Numbered from the stretch's first letter, positions 35,068 through 44,104 are shown. The stretch: 64,000 nt of DNA from JAFARE01 sp963777285 (GCA_963777285.1 CAVZPR010000002.1:1240001-1304000), one strand, 5' to 3'. Notes: a model not told the origin generated them from the letters alone. A program made the numbers and translations.

Positions 35068-36974
35068 CAGCGTGCCTCTGCGGGGGCGGCGCCGCGCGCG
35101 CCGGCGAGCTTCTTGGCGGCTGCGACGATGGCGTCCGAGTCGATGCCCGCCGCGGCCATGAGCTCGGCGGTGGTGCCCGAACCCGGCAGCGCGCGAACCG
35201 CCAGGTGCGCGACGCGCGGCGGCGGGTCCTCGAGGGCGAGCGCACCCATCACCGCGGCGCCGAGCCCGCCCTCGGGGTAGTGATCCTCGACCACGAGCAT
35301 GCGCCCGCCGGTGTCACGGCAGGCGTCGCGCAGCGTCTCGACGTCGACCGGCTTCACGGAGTACAGGTCGATCACGCGCACCGCGATTCCATCCTCGGCC
35401 AGGCGGTCGGCGGCGTCGAGGCAGGCGTGCAGCGTCACGCCCGCGCCGATCAGCGCGGCAACGTCGTGGTCGCTGCGGCGCAGCACCTTCGATCCCGCCA
35501 CGGTGAAGCTCTCGCCGTCGCCGTAGAGCACGGGATACGCGCCGCGCGTGGTGCGCATGTAGGAGATCCCCGGTGTGTCGGCCATCACCTGCACCAGCTT
35601 CGCTGTGGCAACGGCATCGCTCGGGTAGAGCACCGTCGAGCCGTGCACCGCGCGCAGCGCCGCGAGGTCCTCGAGCGCCATCTGCGACGGTCCGTCTGCT
35701 CCGATCTCGCAGCCGGCATGCGACCCCACCAGGCGGATCGTGGCCTGCGAGACGCCGGCCATGCGGATGAAGTCGTACGCGCGCGAGAAGAACGCCGCGA
35801 ACGTCGAAGCGAATGCCGTGTAGCCACGCACCGCCAGGCCCACCGTCGCCGCGACCAGCTGCTGCTCCGCGATGTACATCTCGAAGAAGCGGTCCGGGTG
35901 CGCCTTCTTGAAGATGTCCGCGTACGTGGAGTTGCTCACCTCCCCGTCCAGCGCCACGACGTCGCTGCGTGCGCCCAGCGCCGCCAGCGCTTCGCCGTAT
36001 GCCTTGCGCGTCGCCACCTCTTCCCCCTTGGTGTAGGTGGGCAGGGTGACCGCCGCGGTGTCGCCGTGCCAGCGCGGCGCGGCGCCGTCGGGCTCGTCCG
36101 GCGGGCTGACGTCCACGTGCAGGTCGCGAACACCGCCCAGCTCCGCGATGGCGCGCTCGGCCATGTCCTCCGGAAGCGCCTTGCCGTGCCAGTCCTCTTT
36201 GTTCTCCAGCTCGGAGAAGCCCTTGCCCTTGATGGTCCGGGCGATGATCACGGTGGGGTGGTCGCTGCCGGAGCGCGCCTCCGCCAGCGCCTCGTCGATC
36301 TGCCCCAGGTCGTGCCCGTCGATCAGGACGGGCCGGCACCCGAAGGCCTCGACGCGGCGGCGGTAGGCGTCGAGGTCCCACTCGAACTCGGTCGGTCCGC
36401 GCTGCCCCAGCCTGTTGATGTCAAAAATGGCACAAAGATTGCCGAGCTTGTAGTGCGCCGCCTTGTCCAGCGCTTCCCAGATGGAACCCTCGGCCAGCTC
36501 GCTGTCGCCGCACAGGGCCCAGACCCGATAGGGGAGTCGATCCAGGTGCCGTCCGGCCAGCGCCACCCCCACCGCGACGGGAAGGCCCTGGCCCAGGGAT
36601 CCCGTGGCCACATCGACCCACGGGATGACCGGGGTGGGATGTCCTTGCAGCCGCGACCCGAAGGTGCGGTACGTCAGCAGCTCCTCGTCGCTGATCGCGC
36701 CGCAAGCCTTGAAGAGCGCGTAGAGCAGCGGCGACGCGTGCCCCTTGGAGAAGATCAGATGGTCGTTGGCGGGGTTCTTGGGATCGGCGAAGTCGTAGCG
36801 CAGGTGGTGTGCCGCGAGCACCGCGATGAGGTCCGCCGCCGACATGCTCGAGGTTGGGTGACCGGATCCGGCCTTGGTGCTGGCACGGATGCCGTCGACG
36901 CGAAGCTGCTGTGCGACCTCGTGCACGAAATCGAGTGCCGGCACGGTGCGATGCTGAACCCCGGTCGCCGCCAT
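35067..36974 (-). CDS. tkt: Transketolase
   Basis: 635 residues, thiamine-diphosphate enzyme transferring two-carbon units between sugar phosphates. TPP and substrate motifs include GHPTSSMSAAD, FSKGHASPLLY, the GDSELAEGSIWEA metal site with the following Asn, and the Glu-containing EMYIAEQQ. It is the first gene of the seven-gene pentose phosphate operon; no clear ribosome site beyond GGAGG 7 bases before the ATG. The upstream 200 bases contain the promoter and then a tRNA gene on the other strand. Confidence 0.94.
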   Translation of the reverse strand: MAATGVQHRTVPALDFVHEVAQQLRVDGIRASTKAGSGHPTSSMSAADLIAVLAAHHLRYDFADPKNPANDHLIFSKGHASPLLYALFKACGAISDEELLTYRTFGSRLQGHPTPVIPWVDVATGSLGQGLPVAVGVALAGRHLDRLPYRVWALCGDSELAEGSIWEALDKAAHYKLGNLCAIFDINRLGQRGPTEFEWDLDAYRRRVEAFGCRPVLIDGHDLGQIDEALAEARSGSDHPTVIIARTIKGKGFSELENKEDWHGKALPEDMAERAIAELGGVRDLHVDVSPPDEPDGAAPRWHGDTAAVTLPTYTKGEEVATRKAYGEALAALGARSDVVALDGEVSNSTYADIFKKAHPDRFFEMYIAEQQLVAATVGLAVRGYTAFASTFAAFFSRAYDFIRMAGVSQATIRLVGSHAGCEIGADGPSQMALEDLAALRAVHGSTVLYPSDAVATAKLVQVMADTPGISYMRTTRGAYPVLYGDGESFTVAGSKVLRRSDHDVAALIGAGVTLHACLDAADRLAEDGIAVRVIDLYSVKPVDVETLRDACRDTGGRMLVVEDHYPEGGLGAAVMGALALEDPPPRVAHLAVRALPGSGTTAELMAAAGIDSDAIVAAAKKLAGARGAAPAEAR

Positions 36975-37183
36975 GCTCCACCTCCGTTGCGCGCTGCTCT
37001 CAGCCCATGATCGCGCGACGGGCGATCGGGCCGTTGGCAGCGAAGCCGGCAGCGGTGCACTGTCCGTGCGCTGCCGAACATGCGTTCGATCAACCTGGTG
37101 GCGCTATCCTTGCCGAAGCGGCCAAGTGCCAGGTTGTCTGCGCCGACTGCACCCAGGCACCGAGCTACGAACGGTCACACCGC

Positions 37184-37261
37184 GCGCCCATAGCTCAGTC
37201 CGGATAGAGCGTCTGACTACGGATCAGAAGGCCGGGGGTTCAAATCCTCCTGGGCGCGCCA
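37184..37261 (+). tRNA. tRNA-Arg (anticodon ACG)
   Basis: The full cloverleaf is visible: acceptor GCGCCCA pairs with TGGGCGC, the D arm has GCTC/GAGC, the anticodon stem TCTGA/TCAGA encloses loop CTACGGA (anticodon ACG), and the T arm is GGGGG-TTCAAAT-CCTCC. CCA is encoded. It reads CGU, and CGC/CGA after A-to-I editing. Transcribed opposite to tkt and the anti-sigma gene. Confidence 0.95.
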
Positions 37262-37288
37262 TTGTGACTGCACGCTGAGCAGCCGCTG

Positions 37289-38014
37289 TCACTGCGAGAG
37301 CGGCACGCTGAACAGCTGCATGCCGGTGGGATGCGTAGACCCTCCGGGCGGTTCGATTGTCGCCGCGACCAGTTGATACGCGACGACGTTGCCGTTGATC
37401 GCGGCGGTCCACGTGCCCCCTGAATCCGGCACCGGGGCGAGGAACCCCGCACCCACGGGGGCGCCGTTCTGCGGCACGAGCCACACCTCGTACACGTCGG
37501 CGGTCGGTGCAGCGCCCCGCGGCGCAGGGATCCCGGTCACCGTCAGGACGCTGCGCGCCGACTGCGCGTAGTACGTGAGCTCACCGTGCGCGCCCGCGGC
37601 CACGGTCGTGGGCACCACCGCGAAGGACTGCGCCGCGGGACCGCCGCGCGACACGCCCCACACCGCGAGCGCGATGGCCGCGGCGGCAGCGCACACCGCA
37701 ACCGCCGTGAACGCCCGCGCCTGCGGCACGCGCTGCCACAGCGCGGCGGCGCGCAACCGCGGCGCCCGGCGCCGGCCGCCGCTGGCGTAGACCTCGCCCA
37801 TGATGCGCCGCCGCAGCTCGCGCGACGGCCGCAGCGGCTCCAGCGCCTCGGGCAGCACGGCGACCGCGCGCTGATACGCGCGGGCCGTCTCACGGCAGGC
37901 TGCGCAGCCGGTCATGTGCCGCTCCATCGGCGCGGCCGTGGACGGTTCGAGCACTCCCAGCGCCGCCAGCGCGATGAGCTCCTCCGTCTCGGCGCACGTC
38001 GTCACGTCTGCCAC
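37289..38014 (-). CDS. Anti-sigma factor, RskA-type with zinc-binding N-terminus
   Basis: 241 residues. The N-terminal part has the HxxxCxxC zinc motif (ERHMTGCAAC) of ZAS anti-sigma domains. One membrane helix follows (AVAVCAAAAAIALAVWGV), then an outer RskA-like domain with VLTVTGIPAP and DVYEVWLVPQNG. It would hold the ECF sigma factor encoded just upstream until a signal cleaves or releases it. Start GTG 38014 has AGGAAAGG upstream; GTG 38005, which overlaps the sigma stop (GTGA), is an alternative. Its stop is just downstream of the tRNA-Arg on the other strand. Confidence 0.88.
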   Translation of the reverse strand: MADVTTCAETEELIALAALGVLEPSTAAPMERHMTGCAACRETARAYQRAVAVLPEALEPLRPSRELRRRIMGEVYASGGRRRAPRLRAAALWQRVPQARAFTAVAVCAAAAAIALAVWGVSRGGPAAQSFAVVPTTVAAGAHGELTYYAQSARSVLTVTGIPAPRGAAPTADVYEVWLVPQNGAPVGAGFLAPVPDSGGTWTAAINGNVVAYQLVAATIEPPGGSTHPTGMQLFSVPLSQ

Positions 38015-38580
38015 GATTCCTTCCTTTCCTGGAGCATCTCGCGAAGCCTGGCCAGCGCCAGCCGGGCACGGCCCTTCACCGTCCCCAGCGGCACCTCCAT
38101 GCTGTCCGCGATCTCGCGCTGCGAGAGGCCGACCCAGTAGGCGAGCTCGATCGTCTGCCGCTGCTCGACGGGCAGCTCCTGCAGCGCGGCTCGCACCTGC
38201 TGCCGTCCCAGCTCTGCTGCGACCGCGGCCCACGTGTCCGAGAGTCCGGGCTCGTCGGGACGTTCGTCGAGGGGCAGCTCGTATCGCACCCGCCCCGCGT
38301 CGCCGCGCAGCTTGTCGATGGCACGGTTGCGCACGATCGTGCAGATCCAGTTGCGCAGCGTGCCCCGCTCCGGCCGGTACGTCGCCGACCGCCGCCAGAT
38401 GGAGAGGAACGCTTCCTGCACGACGTCCTCCGCGGCGGCCTGATCGCTGAGCACCCGCATGGCCACCGCAAACGCGACAGCGCCGTAGCGGTCGTATATC
38501 GCCTCGATCGCCTCTGGCGATCCCTGCGCCAGCTGCTGCAGGATCCCGGACTCGGGCTGCTCCACAGGGCCTCCACGCAC
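38002..38580 (-). CDS. ECF RNA polymerase sigma factor (SigK-like)
   Basis: 192 residues with sigma region 2 (AIYDRYGAVAFAVAMRVL, EDVVQEAFLSIWRR, GTLRNWICTIVRNRAID) and region 4 helix-turn-helix (LPVEQRQTIELAYWVGLSQREIAD, VPLGTVKGRAR). It binds core polymerase for a small stress regulon. It is followed by and overlaps its RskA-type antagonist, an arrangement typical of autoregulated sigma/anti-sigma operons. The inducing signal is not evident. Confidence 0.92.
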   Translation of the reverse strand: MRGGPVEQPESGILQQLAQGSPEAIEAIYDRYGAVAFAVAMRVLSDQAAAEDVVQEAFLSIWRRSATYRPERGTLRNWICTIVRNRAIDKLRGDAGRVRYELPLDERPDEPGLSDTWAAVAAELGRQQVRAALQELPVEQRQTIELAYWVGLSQREIADSMEVPLGTVKGRARLALARLREMLQERKESWQT

Positions 38581-38627
38581 GCGATCCGACAGCTCGCCGC
38601 ACTCAGTGTACGAGGCGCCGCTGACGG

Positions 38628-38654
38628 GCGGATCACCGCCGCGGGGTGATCCGC
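38628..38654. promoter_or_regulatory. Inverted repeat in the sigma factor/tatA divergent region
   Basis: GCGGATCAC and GTGATCCGC are 9-bp perfect arms around a 9-base GC-rich centre. The element lies 48 bases before the sigma gene and 86 before tatA. It could be an operator or a transcript hairpin; nothing in the sequence decides between them. Confidence 0.4.
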
Positions 38655-38739
38655 GAAGCCCCTCGTCCCGTATTCACCAGCGTCGGGCGACGCGGGCGGC
38701 GCCGCGAGCCAGCCTCAACACTTCCCGGGGGACACTGAC

Positions 38740-38946
38740 ATGCCCTTCATCGGTGGCGGCCACCTCTGGCTGTTGCTCATCCTGCTCGTGGTGGTGCTGA
38801 TCGTGTGGGGGCCGGGCAAGCTGCCGGACATCGGCTCGGGTCTGGGTCGTGCGATCCGCGAGTTCCGCCATGCGTCGACCGACGCGACGAGCGCGCCGCA
38901 ACCGCCGGCACCTCCCGCACCACCGCACATCGGCGGCTCCGGCTGA
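38740..38946 (+). CDS. tatA: Sec-independent translocase protein TatA/TatE
   Basis: 68 residues: one membrane helix (HLWLLLILLVVVLIVW), the GPGKLPDIGSGLGRAIREF amphipathic helix that defines the family, and a Pro-rich tail. It forms the pore-like oligomer of the twin-arginine export pathway. GGGGGA precedes the ATG. No tatB or tatC is nearby, so this is a stand-alone gene. Confidence 0.9.
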   Translation: MPFIGGGHLWLLLILLVVVLIVWGPGKLPDIGSGLGRAIREFRHASTDATSAPQPPAPPAPPHIGGSG

Positions 38947-38950
38947 GCCG

Positions 38951-41095
38951 CTACTGCAGCACCACCGCCATGTCGAGGTAGGTCTGCCAGAAGTCGGCGA
39001 ACTGGCCCATGGTGAACGTCTTCATGCGGCCGTCGGCGACGTCGTTGAGGGTCACCGTGCCGGCCACGCCGTTCTCGGCGACCACCGTCACCGCGTGGTC
39101 GTACAGCGAGTAGGGGACGCTGCGTCCGTCGGTCGCCGTCCACCAGTACGTCGGCACGGGTGAGAAGGTGTCGGACGTGATCACCAGCACCGGGTGGCCC
39201 AGCGCCAGGTCGGTGAAGACTATGTTGGCGCTGCCCTTCTCGATGCCCGTCGCGGTGAAGCCGAGGCGACGGGCCACGGCGACGAGTGGCGGGTCGTACA
39301 CGCCGTAGCCGGTGCCGCGAGGCTCGCTGCCGTACACGTTGCCCACGAACTCGGTGTACGGATCCCCCCACGACACGATCCTGCCGTTCGACCACGTGGC
39401 CGGCCCCTTGTCGCCGTTGGGGAGGTCGCCGAAGATCGTGTACTGACTGACGTCGTGACCGACGGCGCGCGTCGCCTCCTCGAGCGCCGCGGACTCGCAG
39501 TCGAGCGGGAGACCCTGCTGCACCGGCGAGACCCTGAACGACCACACCCAGATGTGAGCCCACCAGCCCTGCACCGCGCCGCTGCTCTGCGGCTGTGCCG
39601 CGCCTCCGACGTCGTCAGCGCCGAACAGCACCACGTCGCGGATCACGTCGTTGTTGCCCCAGTCGCCGTAGCCACTCCACCAGGGCTGCATGTTCGTCCC
39701 GGAGATGTCCGCAAATGTCCCGAAGCGTCCGACGACGTAGGGACGCCCACCTGTGAGGTGCAGGTGCGTGTACAGGCTCCGCCCCGGCCAGTACTGCGGA
39801 CTCCCGAGGGCGAAGGCCGCGCCGAAGGTGTGCACGCCGCCCCACCCGTCGAGCACCCAGCCACCGTCGGGCGTGCCGCCCGGCGTGTAGTGGATGGCGA
39901 GCCCGCGCGCCACGTCCCAGCCGCGCCAGTAGGGGGCGCCGTGGAGCACCGGAGCCCCACCGAACGGATGAAGCCCACCCCACAGGTCGAGCTCGTAGCC
40001 GCTGTGACCGTCGGGGTTCACCACCAACGACCGCGCGGCATCGATTCCGTACCAGTACGGCGTGCCCGACAGCTTGGGCGCCGCTCCGAACGGGTGCGTC
40101 GCTCCCCATGCGTCGAGCGTCCAGCCGCCGCTGCCGTCGGGCAGGATCGCCAGCGCCCGCGCGGAATCGCTGTGCGGCCAGTACGTGGCGCCGGTGTGAT
40201 CGAGCGACATTCCGCCGAAGGGATGCACCCCGCCGAGGTCGTCGAGCGTGACGCCGCCGCGGGGGCCGATCGCCGCCTGCCACGCAACGGCCGCCATCGG
40301 TGACACCGGCTGCGCCCCACCGCCGCCTGAAGCGCTGGTGAGCACCACGTCACGCACCAGGTCGTCCGCGCCGAAATCCTTGTACCCGGACCACGCCGGC
40401 GACATCGCGGCACCCGCCGTCTCTTCGACGACCCCGCCGAACCGCCCCACCGCGTACACGTGCCCGCCGGCGTCGTGCAGCGCCGCGAAGGCGAGGCGCC
40501 CGGGATGCACGTTGCCGCCGCTGAGGCTGTACGGATACGTGCCGAACACGTGGAGGTTGCCGTACCCGTCGAGCGTGGCGCCGCCGTCGGGCGTCCCGCC
40601 CGAGTCGAGGTGAATGTCGAGGCCGCGCGCGATGTCCCGGCCCGGCCAGTAGGGCGCTCCGTGCAGCGCCGGCGCGCCGCCGAACGGGTGCAGCCCACCC
40701 CAGGCGTCGAGCTCGTACCCCGAGCTGCCGTCGGGCAGCACCACGAGCGCCCGCGCCTCGTCGCCGGGCCACCACGGTGTGCCGCTCAGCGCTCCGGCGG
40801 CGCCGAACGCGTGCGTCCCGCCGTGCTCGTCCAGCGTCCAGCCGCCGCTGCCGTCGGGCAGGACCGCCAGCGAGCGGGCGACGTCGCCGCTCCACGACGC
40901 TGCGTGCGACGTGTTCAGCGACAGCCCGCCGAACGCGTGCAGACCGCCGTGGGCGTCGAGCAGGACCCCGCCCGGCGAACCGGTGGAGGCGGCGGCCGGG
41001 TGCGGCACGGCGATCACGCCCGCGAGCACGATGGCCCCGGCGAGCCACGGCACGAGCATCCCTCTCGAGCGATGGCGGCGGCTCGCGATCGTCAC
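38951..41095 (-). CDS. Large secreted protein: two arrays of GG-x-H-x-FGG repeats plus C39-like peptidase domain
   Basis: About 714 residues. An Arg-rich start and membrane segment (LVPWLAGAIVLAGVIA) form a signal peptide. Two tandem blocks of about 240 residues follow, each with several 'LD-x-W/H-GG-x-HPFGGAP' units and each ending in a W-SGY-D-G-x-x-D-x-x-RDVVL sentence. The C-terminal 170 residues resemble the C39-like papain fold (Peptidase_C39_2), with Cys in LDCESAAL, His in YDHAVTVV and a later Asn/Asp in LNDV. It would act outside the cell, perhaps on peptide or wall substrates. Start codon uncertain (GTG 41095 or ATG 41059). Confidence 0.78.
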   Translation of the reverse strand: MTIASRRHRSRGMLVPWLAGAIVLAGVIAVPHPAAASTGSPGGVLLDAHGGLHAFGGLSLNTSHAASWSGDVARSLAVLPDGSGGWTLDEHGGTHAFGAAGALSGTPWWPGDEARALVVLPDGSSGYELDAWGGLHPFGGAPALHGAPYWPGRDIARGLDIHLDSGGTPDGGATLDGYGNLHVFGTYPYSLSGGNVHPGRLAFAALHDAGGHVYAVGRFGGVVEETAGAAMSPAWSGYKDFGADDLVRDVVLTSASGGGGAQPVSPMAAVAWQAAIGPRGGVTLDDLGGVHPFGGMSLDHTGATYWPHSDSARALAILPDGSGGWTLDAWGATHPFGAAPKLSGTPYWYGIDAARSLVVNPDGHSGYELDLWGGLHPFGGAPVLHGAPYWRGWDVARGLAIHYTPGGTPDGGWVLDGWGGVHTFGAAFALGSPQYWPGRSLYTHLHLTGGRPYVVGRFGTFADISGTNMQPWWSGYGDWGNNDVIRDVVLFGADDVGGAAQPQSSGAVQGWWAHIWVWSFRVSPVQQGLPLDCESAALEEATRAVGHDVSQYTIFGDLPNGDKGPATWSNGRIVSWGDPYTEFVGNVYGSEPRGTGYGVYDPPLVAVARRLGFTATGIEKGSANIVFTDLALGHPVLVITSDTFSPVPTYWWTATDGRSVPYSLYDHAVTVVAENGVAGTVTLNDVADGRMKTFTMGQFADFWQTYLDMAVVLQ

Positions 41096-41199
41096 CTGTC
41101 CTGGATTCACCTGTGTGCGTGATCGCGCGCGGCCGCCGGCCGCGAGCGCCTGGGAACATGGTACGTGCGTTCGACGCCGGCGACCCTCCGCCTTCGGCA

Positions 41200-41205
41200 T
41201 ATCTT
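41200..41205 (+). promoter_or_regulatory. Leaderless -10 box of the 41214 lipoprotein gene
   Basis: TATCTT ends 8 bases before the GTG start; no Shine-Dalgarno in between. Confidence 0.4.
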
Positions 41206-41213
41206 TACAAGCG

Positions 41214-41765
41214 GTGCACATCGTCCCCAGGCGCCGTGCGGTTGCCCTGCTCGCCGGCGCCGGCGCAGCCCTCTGCGCAGCCTGCAGCGGCGGCGGATCG
41301 TCACCGCCGCCGGCCGGTGCCGCGAGCACGGCCGGCCCCTCCGCCTCGGTCCCGCCGGCCACACCCGCCGTCCCGACGCCGCCGCGCGTCACCGGCTCGG
41401 TGCCCACGGAGGTCGCCGAGGGCACGCCGCCTGTGACGTACAGCGTGCCGGCCGGATTCTCGGTCGCCCTGGCCACCGACCAGCTGGTGCAGCTGGCGTC
41501 CACGCGGGGCGCCGAGCTCCTCTCCTTCGCCCTGGATCCGTCGATCGAGGACGTGAGCCATGCGCTGGGCATGCAGCCGCTCGACGGCGAGACCGGCTAC
41601 GTGCTGCGCAAGGGCGCCACGGCGGACGGGCTGTACAGCGAGGTCGTGGTGGTGCGCCATCACGGCACCCAGTACGAGGTGTCGTGCACCGGGTACCGGG
41701 GGTACGACGCGGCCCTGCTCACCACGGGCTGCGGCGTCTTCCTGGACTCGCTGCGCTGGCGGTGA
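41214..41765 (+). CDS. Unknown lipoprotein
   Basis: 183 residues: n-region PRRR, hydrophobic core and a Cys followed by SGGG (weak lipobox LCAAC), then a Pro/Ala/Ser linker of about 45 residues and a folded domain of about 110 residues starting PPVTYSVPAGF. Two Cys near the end (VSCTGY, TTGCGVFLD) could pair. No family recognised. Divergent from the large secreted repeat protein, with which it may share surface function; that is a guess from position only. Confidence 0.7.
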   Translation: MHIVPRRRAVALLAGAGAALCAACSGGGSSPPPAGAASTAGPSASVPPATPAVPTPPRVTGSVPTEVAEGTPPVTYSVPAGFSVALATDQLVQLASTRGAELLSFALDPSIEDVSHALGMQPLDGETGYVLRKGATADGLYSEVVVVRHHGTQYEVSCTGYRGYDAALLTTGCGVFLDSLRWR

Positions 41766-41831
41766 GGCGCCGCGTAACCCGCCGCCGCCGGCCGCGTTAG
41801 CCTGCCAGCACCAACCTCCGGAGGGCCGCCC

Positions 41832-42260
41832 GTGTCGCGCATGGTCAAGGTCGCAGCCGCCGCGCTGGGGACGGCGGCCGCAGTCGCCGCAGCCTTCTTC
41901 CTCCACCCCCGCTCCGGCGCGCGGCGGAGAGCCGCGGTGCGGCGGGAGTCGGCCAACGTCGCGGCCCTGGTGGGCTCCGCGATCGACACGCCGCGCCGCA
42001 CGCTGCGCCGCACCGTCCCTCCGGACACCGCGGCCGAGCAGGCCACGCTGGCGCTGCGAGTCAGCTTCGGCGAGGCCGCCGAGCAGATCACGGTTCGCTC
42101 GGCGCGCGGCGTGGTCACGCTTCGCGGCGAGGTCGACGACATCGCCGACATCGCCCGGTACGAGGCGGCGGTGCGCGGTTTGCCCGGGGTCGTCGACGTC
42201 GACAACCTGCTCCGCCTGCGCCTCGCCGGGTCGTCGCGGCCCAAGGTCCTCACCGCCTGA
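41832..42260 (+). CDS. BON-domain membrane-anchored protein
   Basis: 142 residues: one N-terminal membrane segment (VAAAALGTAAAVAAAFFL), a basic linker, and a BON domain at about 85-130 (GVVTLRGEVDDIADI, AVRGLPGVVDVDNLL). BON domains bind membranes or phospholipids in stress proteins such as OsmY. GGAGGG lies 6 bases before the GTG start. It is followed 31 bases later by the DNA ligase gene. Confidence 0.85.
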   Translation: MSRMVKVAAAALGTAAAVAAAFFLHPRSGARRRAAVRRESANVAALVGSAIDTPRRTLRRTVPPDTAAEQATLALRVSFGEAAEQITVRSARGVVTLRGEVDDIADIARYEAAVRGLPGVVDVDNLLRLRLAGSSRPKVLTA

Positions 42261-42277
42261 CGCGACCCTCCGGCGGG

Positions 42278-42283
42278 TAGGCT
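42278..42283 (+). promoter_or_regulatory. Leaderless -10 box of the DNA ligase gene
   Basis: TAGGCT ends 8 bases before the GTG at 42292, with no Shine-Dalgarno between. Confidence 0.4.
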
Positions 42284-42291
42284 GCAGCGCA

Positions 42292-43323
42292 GTGGCGCTG
42301 CCCCTCGCCCCTCCGCTGCAGCCGATGCTGGCCAAGGCCCAGCCCGACATCCCGCGCCTCGGGCCATGGCTGTACGAGCCCAAGTGGGACGGCTTTCGCG
42401 CCATCGTCTTTCGCGACGGCGCGAAGGTGAGCATCAGCAGCCGCAACGCGCTGCCGCTGGACCGCTACTTCCCAGAGCTGCTCGATCCGCTGCGCGACGC
42501 CCTGCCGGAGCGCGCCGTGGTCGACGGTGAGGTGGTGATCGCCACGCCGCACGGCCTCGACTTCGACGCGCTGCAGATGCGCCTCCATCCCGCGGCATCG
42601 CGCGTCAACCGCCTGGCGCAGGAGACGCCGGCCTCCATGGTGCTGTTCGACGTGCTGGCCGGCGGCGACGACGACCTGCGCGCACGCCCCCTGACGGAGC
42701 GGCGCCGCATCCTGCTGGACTCGGTGACGGTGAACCCCACGATCGGCATCACTCCGCAGACCGACGACCCCGAGGAGGCGATCACGTGGTTCACCCGGTA
42801 CGAGGGAGCCGGACTCGACGGCGTGGTGGCCAAGCAGCCGGACGGCACCTACCGCCACGGTGAGCGTGGCTGGGTGAAGGTGAAGCACCTGCGCACGGTC
42901 GACGCCGTCGTCGGCGGCTACCGAGTTGCGGCCAAAGGTGGCGGCATCGGATCGCTGCTGCTCGGCCTGTACGCCGACGGCTCACTGCACCACGTGGGCC
43001 ACACGTCGTCGTTCAACGCCGCCGAGCGGCGCGAGATCCTGCAGCGCCTGCAGCCGCTCACGGGCGGAGACAGCTTCAGCCATCCGAGCGCGCCCGGCGG
43101 TCCCAGCCGCTGGCGCAACGCGGCCGACATGGCGTGGACCTCGGTGACACCGACCCTGGTCTGCGAGGTGTCCTTCGATCACCTGCAGGGGCACCGCTTC
43201 CGTCACGCGGCGCGGTTCATCCGCTGGCGCGAGGACAAGGCGCCGCAAGACTGCACGTACGACCAGCTGGCGCCGCCGGAGGCGTTCGCGCTGCAGGACA
43301 TCATCGTGGCGCCGCACCGCTGA
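42292..43323 (+). CDS. ATP-dependent DNA ligase, LigC/LigD ligase-domain type
   Basis: 343 residues: adenylation domain with the nucleotide Lys in EPKWDGFR (motif I), SRN, VDGEVV (motif III), and GLDGVVAK, followed by the OB-fold domain with VKVKHLRTVDAVVGGY. It seals nicks, probably in Ku-type end joining or repair. Ku and the LigD polymerase/nuclease domains are not in the window, so it resembles stand-alone LigC. The final stretch HAARFIRWREDKAPQDCTYDQL is characteristic. Confidence 0.92.
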   Translation: MALPLAPPLQPMLAKAQPDIPRLGPWLYEPKWDGFRAIVFRDGAKVSISSRNALPLDRYFPELLDPLRDALPERAVVDGEVVIATPHGLDFDALQMRLHPAASRVNRLAQETPASMVLFDVLAGGDDDLRARPLTERRRILLDSVTVNPTIGITPQTDDPEEAITWFTRYEGAGLDGVVAKQPDGTYRHGERGWVKVKHLRTVDAVVGGYRVAAKGGGIGSLLLGLYADGSLHHVGHTSSFNAAERREILQRLQPLTGGDSFSHPSAPGGPSRWRNAADMAWTSVTPTLVCEVSFDHLQGHRFRHAARFIRWREDKAPQDCTYDQLAPPEAFALQDIIVAPHR

Positions 43324-43327
43324 CGTC

Positions 43328-44104
43328 ATGAACGCCACCGACTACAGCAGCTACCTGCGCATCGACGAGCTCCTCGATCTGCAGCACCCGCTCACCGAGG
43401 GCGCGCACGACGAGATGCTGTTCGTGGTGGTGCACCAGGTGTACGAGCTCTGGTTCAAGCTGATCCTGCACGAGCTCGACCGCGCCGCAGCCGAGCTCAG
43501 CGCGGGCCGGCCGCAGACCGCGATCCCGCCGCTGCGGCGCACGGTTCGCATCGAGGAGTTGCTGATCCAGCAGTTGCACGTGCTGGAGACGATGAGCCCC
43601 GAGGGGTTTCTCGAGTTTCGCGACCCGCTGGCACCCGCGTCCGGACTGCAGTCGGGACAGTTCCGCGCCATCGAGGTCATCGGCGGCATGCGCAGCGCGG
43701 CGCTGCTCGACGACCCCGTGCTCTCGCAGCGCGACCGCGACGAGCTGCGCCGCCGCACCGGCGCGCCCACGCTGTACGAGTCGCTGTGGACCTGCCTGCG
43801 CACACACGGCGTCGACGCACCGGCTGAGGCGAACGACGCCGCGCGGCGGCAGCGCATCTCCGCGCTGGTCACGCTGTACCGCGACCACTCCTCAGCGGCA
43901 CGCGCGCTGCTGCACCAGGTGTGCGAGCTGCTGCTCGACCACGACGAGGCCGTGGCCAACTGGCGCTTCCACCACTCCCTGATGGCCGCGCGCGAGATCG
44001 GCGGACGGTCCGGCACCGGAGGCAGCCGCGGCGTCGAGTACCTCAGCTCCACCACGGGCATGCGCTTCTTCCCCGAGCTCTGGGAGGTGCGCACCGCGCT
44101 GTGA
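43328..44104 (+). CDS. kynA: Tryptophan 2,3-dioxygenase
   Basis: 258 residues, haem enzyme opening the indole ring of L-tryptophan to N-formylkynurenine. Motifs are YSSYLRIDELLDLQHP, HDEMLFVVVHQVYELWFKLILHEL, RFHHSLMAAREIG with the haem-ligand His, and GTGGSRGVEYL. Slightly shorter than eukaryotic forms but normal for bacteria. It begins 5 bases after the ligase stop and overlaps kynureninase (GTGA). Confidence 0.93.
   Translation: MNATDYSSYLRIDELLDLQHPLTEGAHDEMLFVVVHQVYELWFKLILHELDRAAAELSAGRPQTAIPPLRRTVRIEELLIQQLHVLETMSPEGFLEFRDPLAPASGLQSGQFRAIEVIGGMRSAALLDDPVLSQRDRDELRRRTGAPTLYESLWTCLRTHGVDAPAEANDAARRQRISALVTLYRDHSSAARALLHQVCELLLDHDEAVANWRFHHSLMAAREIGGRSGTGGSRGVEYLSSTTGMRFFPELWEVRTAL

Noticed and set aside
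37215..37260. ORF ending in GGFEPPAF-like text (minus strand)
   Set aside because: It is the reverse reading of the tRNA-Arg T arm; not a protein.
38628..38654. Terminator for tatA or the sigma gene
   Set aside because: It lies upstream of both divergent genes, so an operator is at least as likely.
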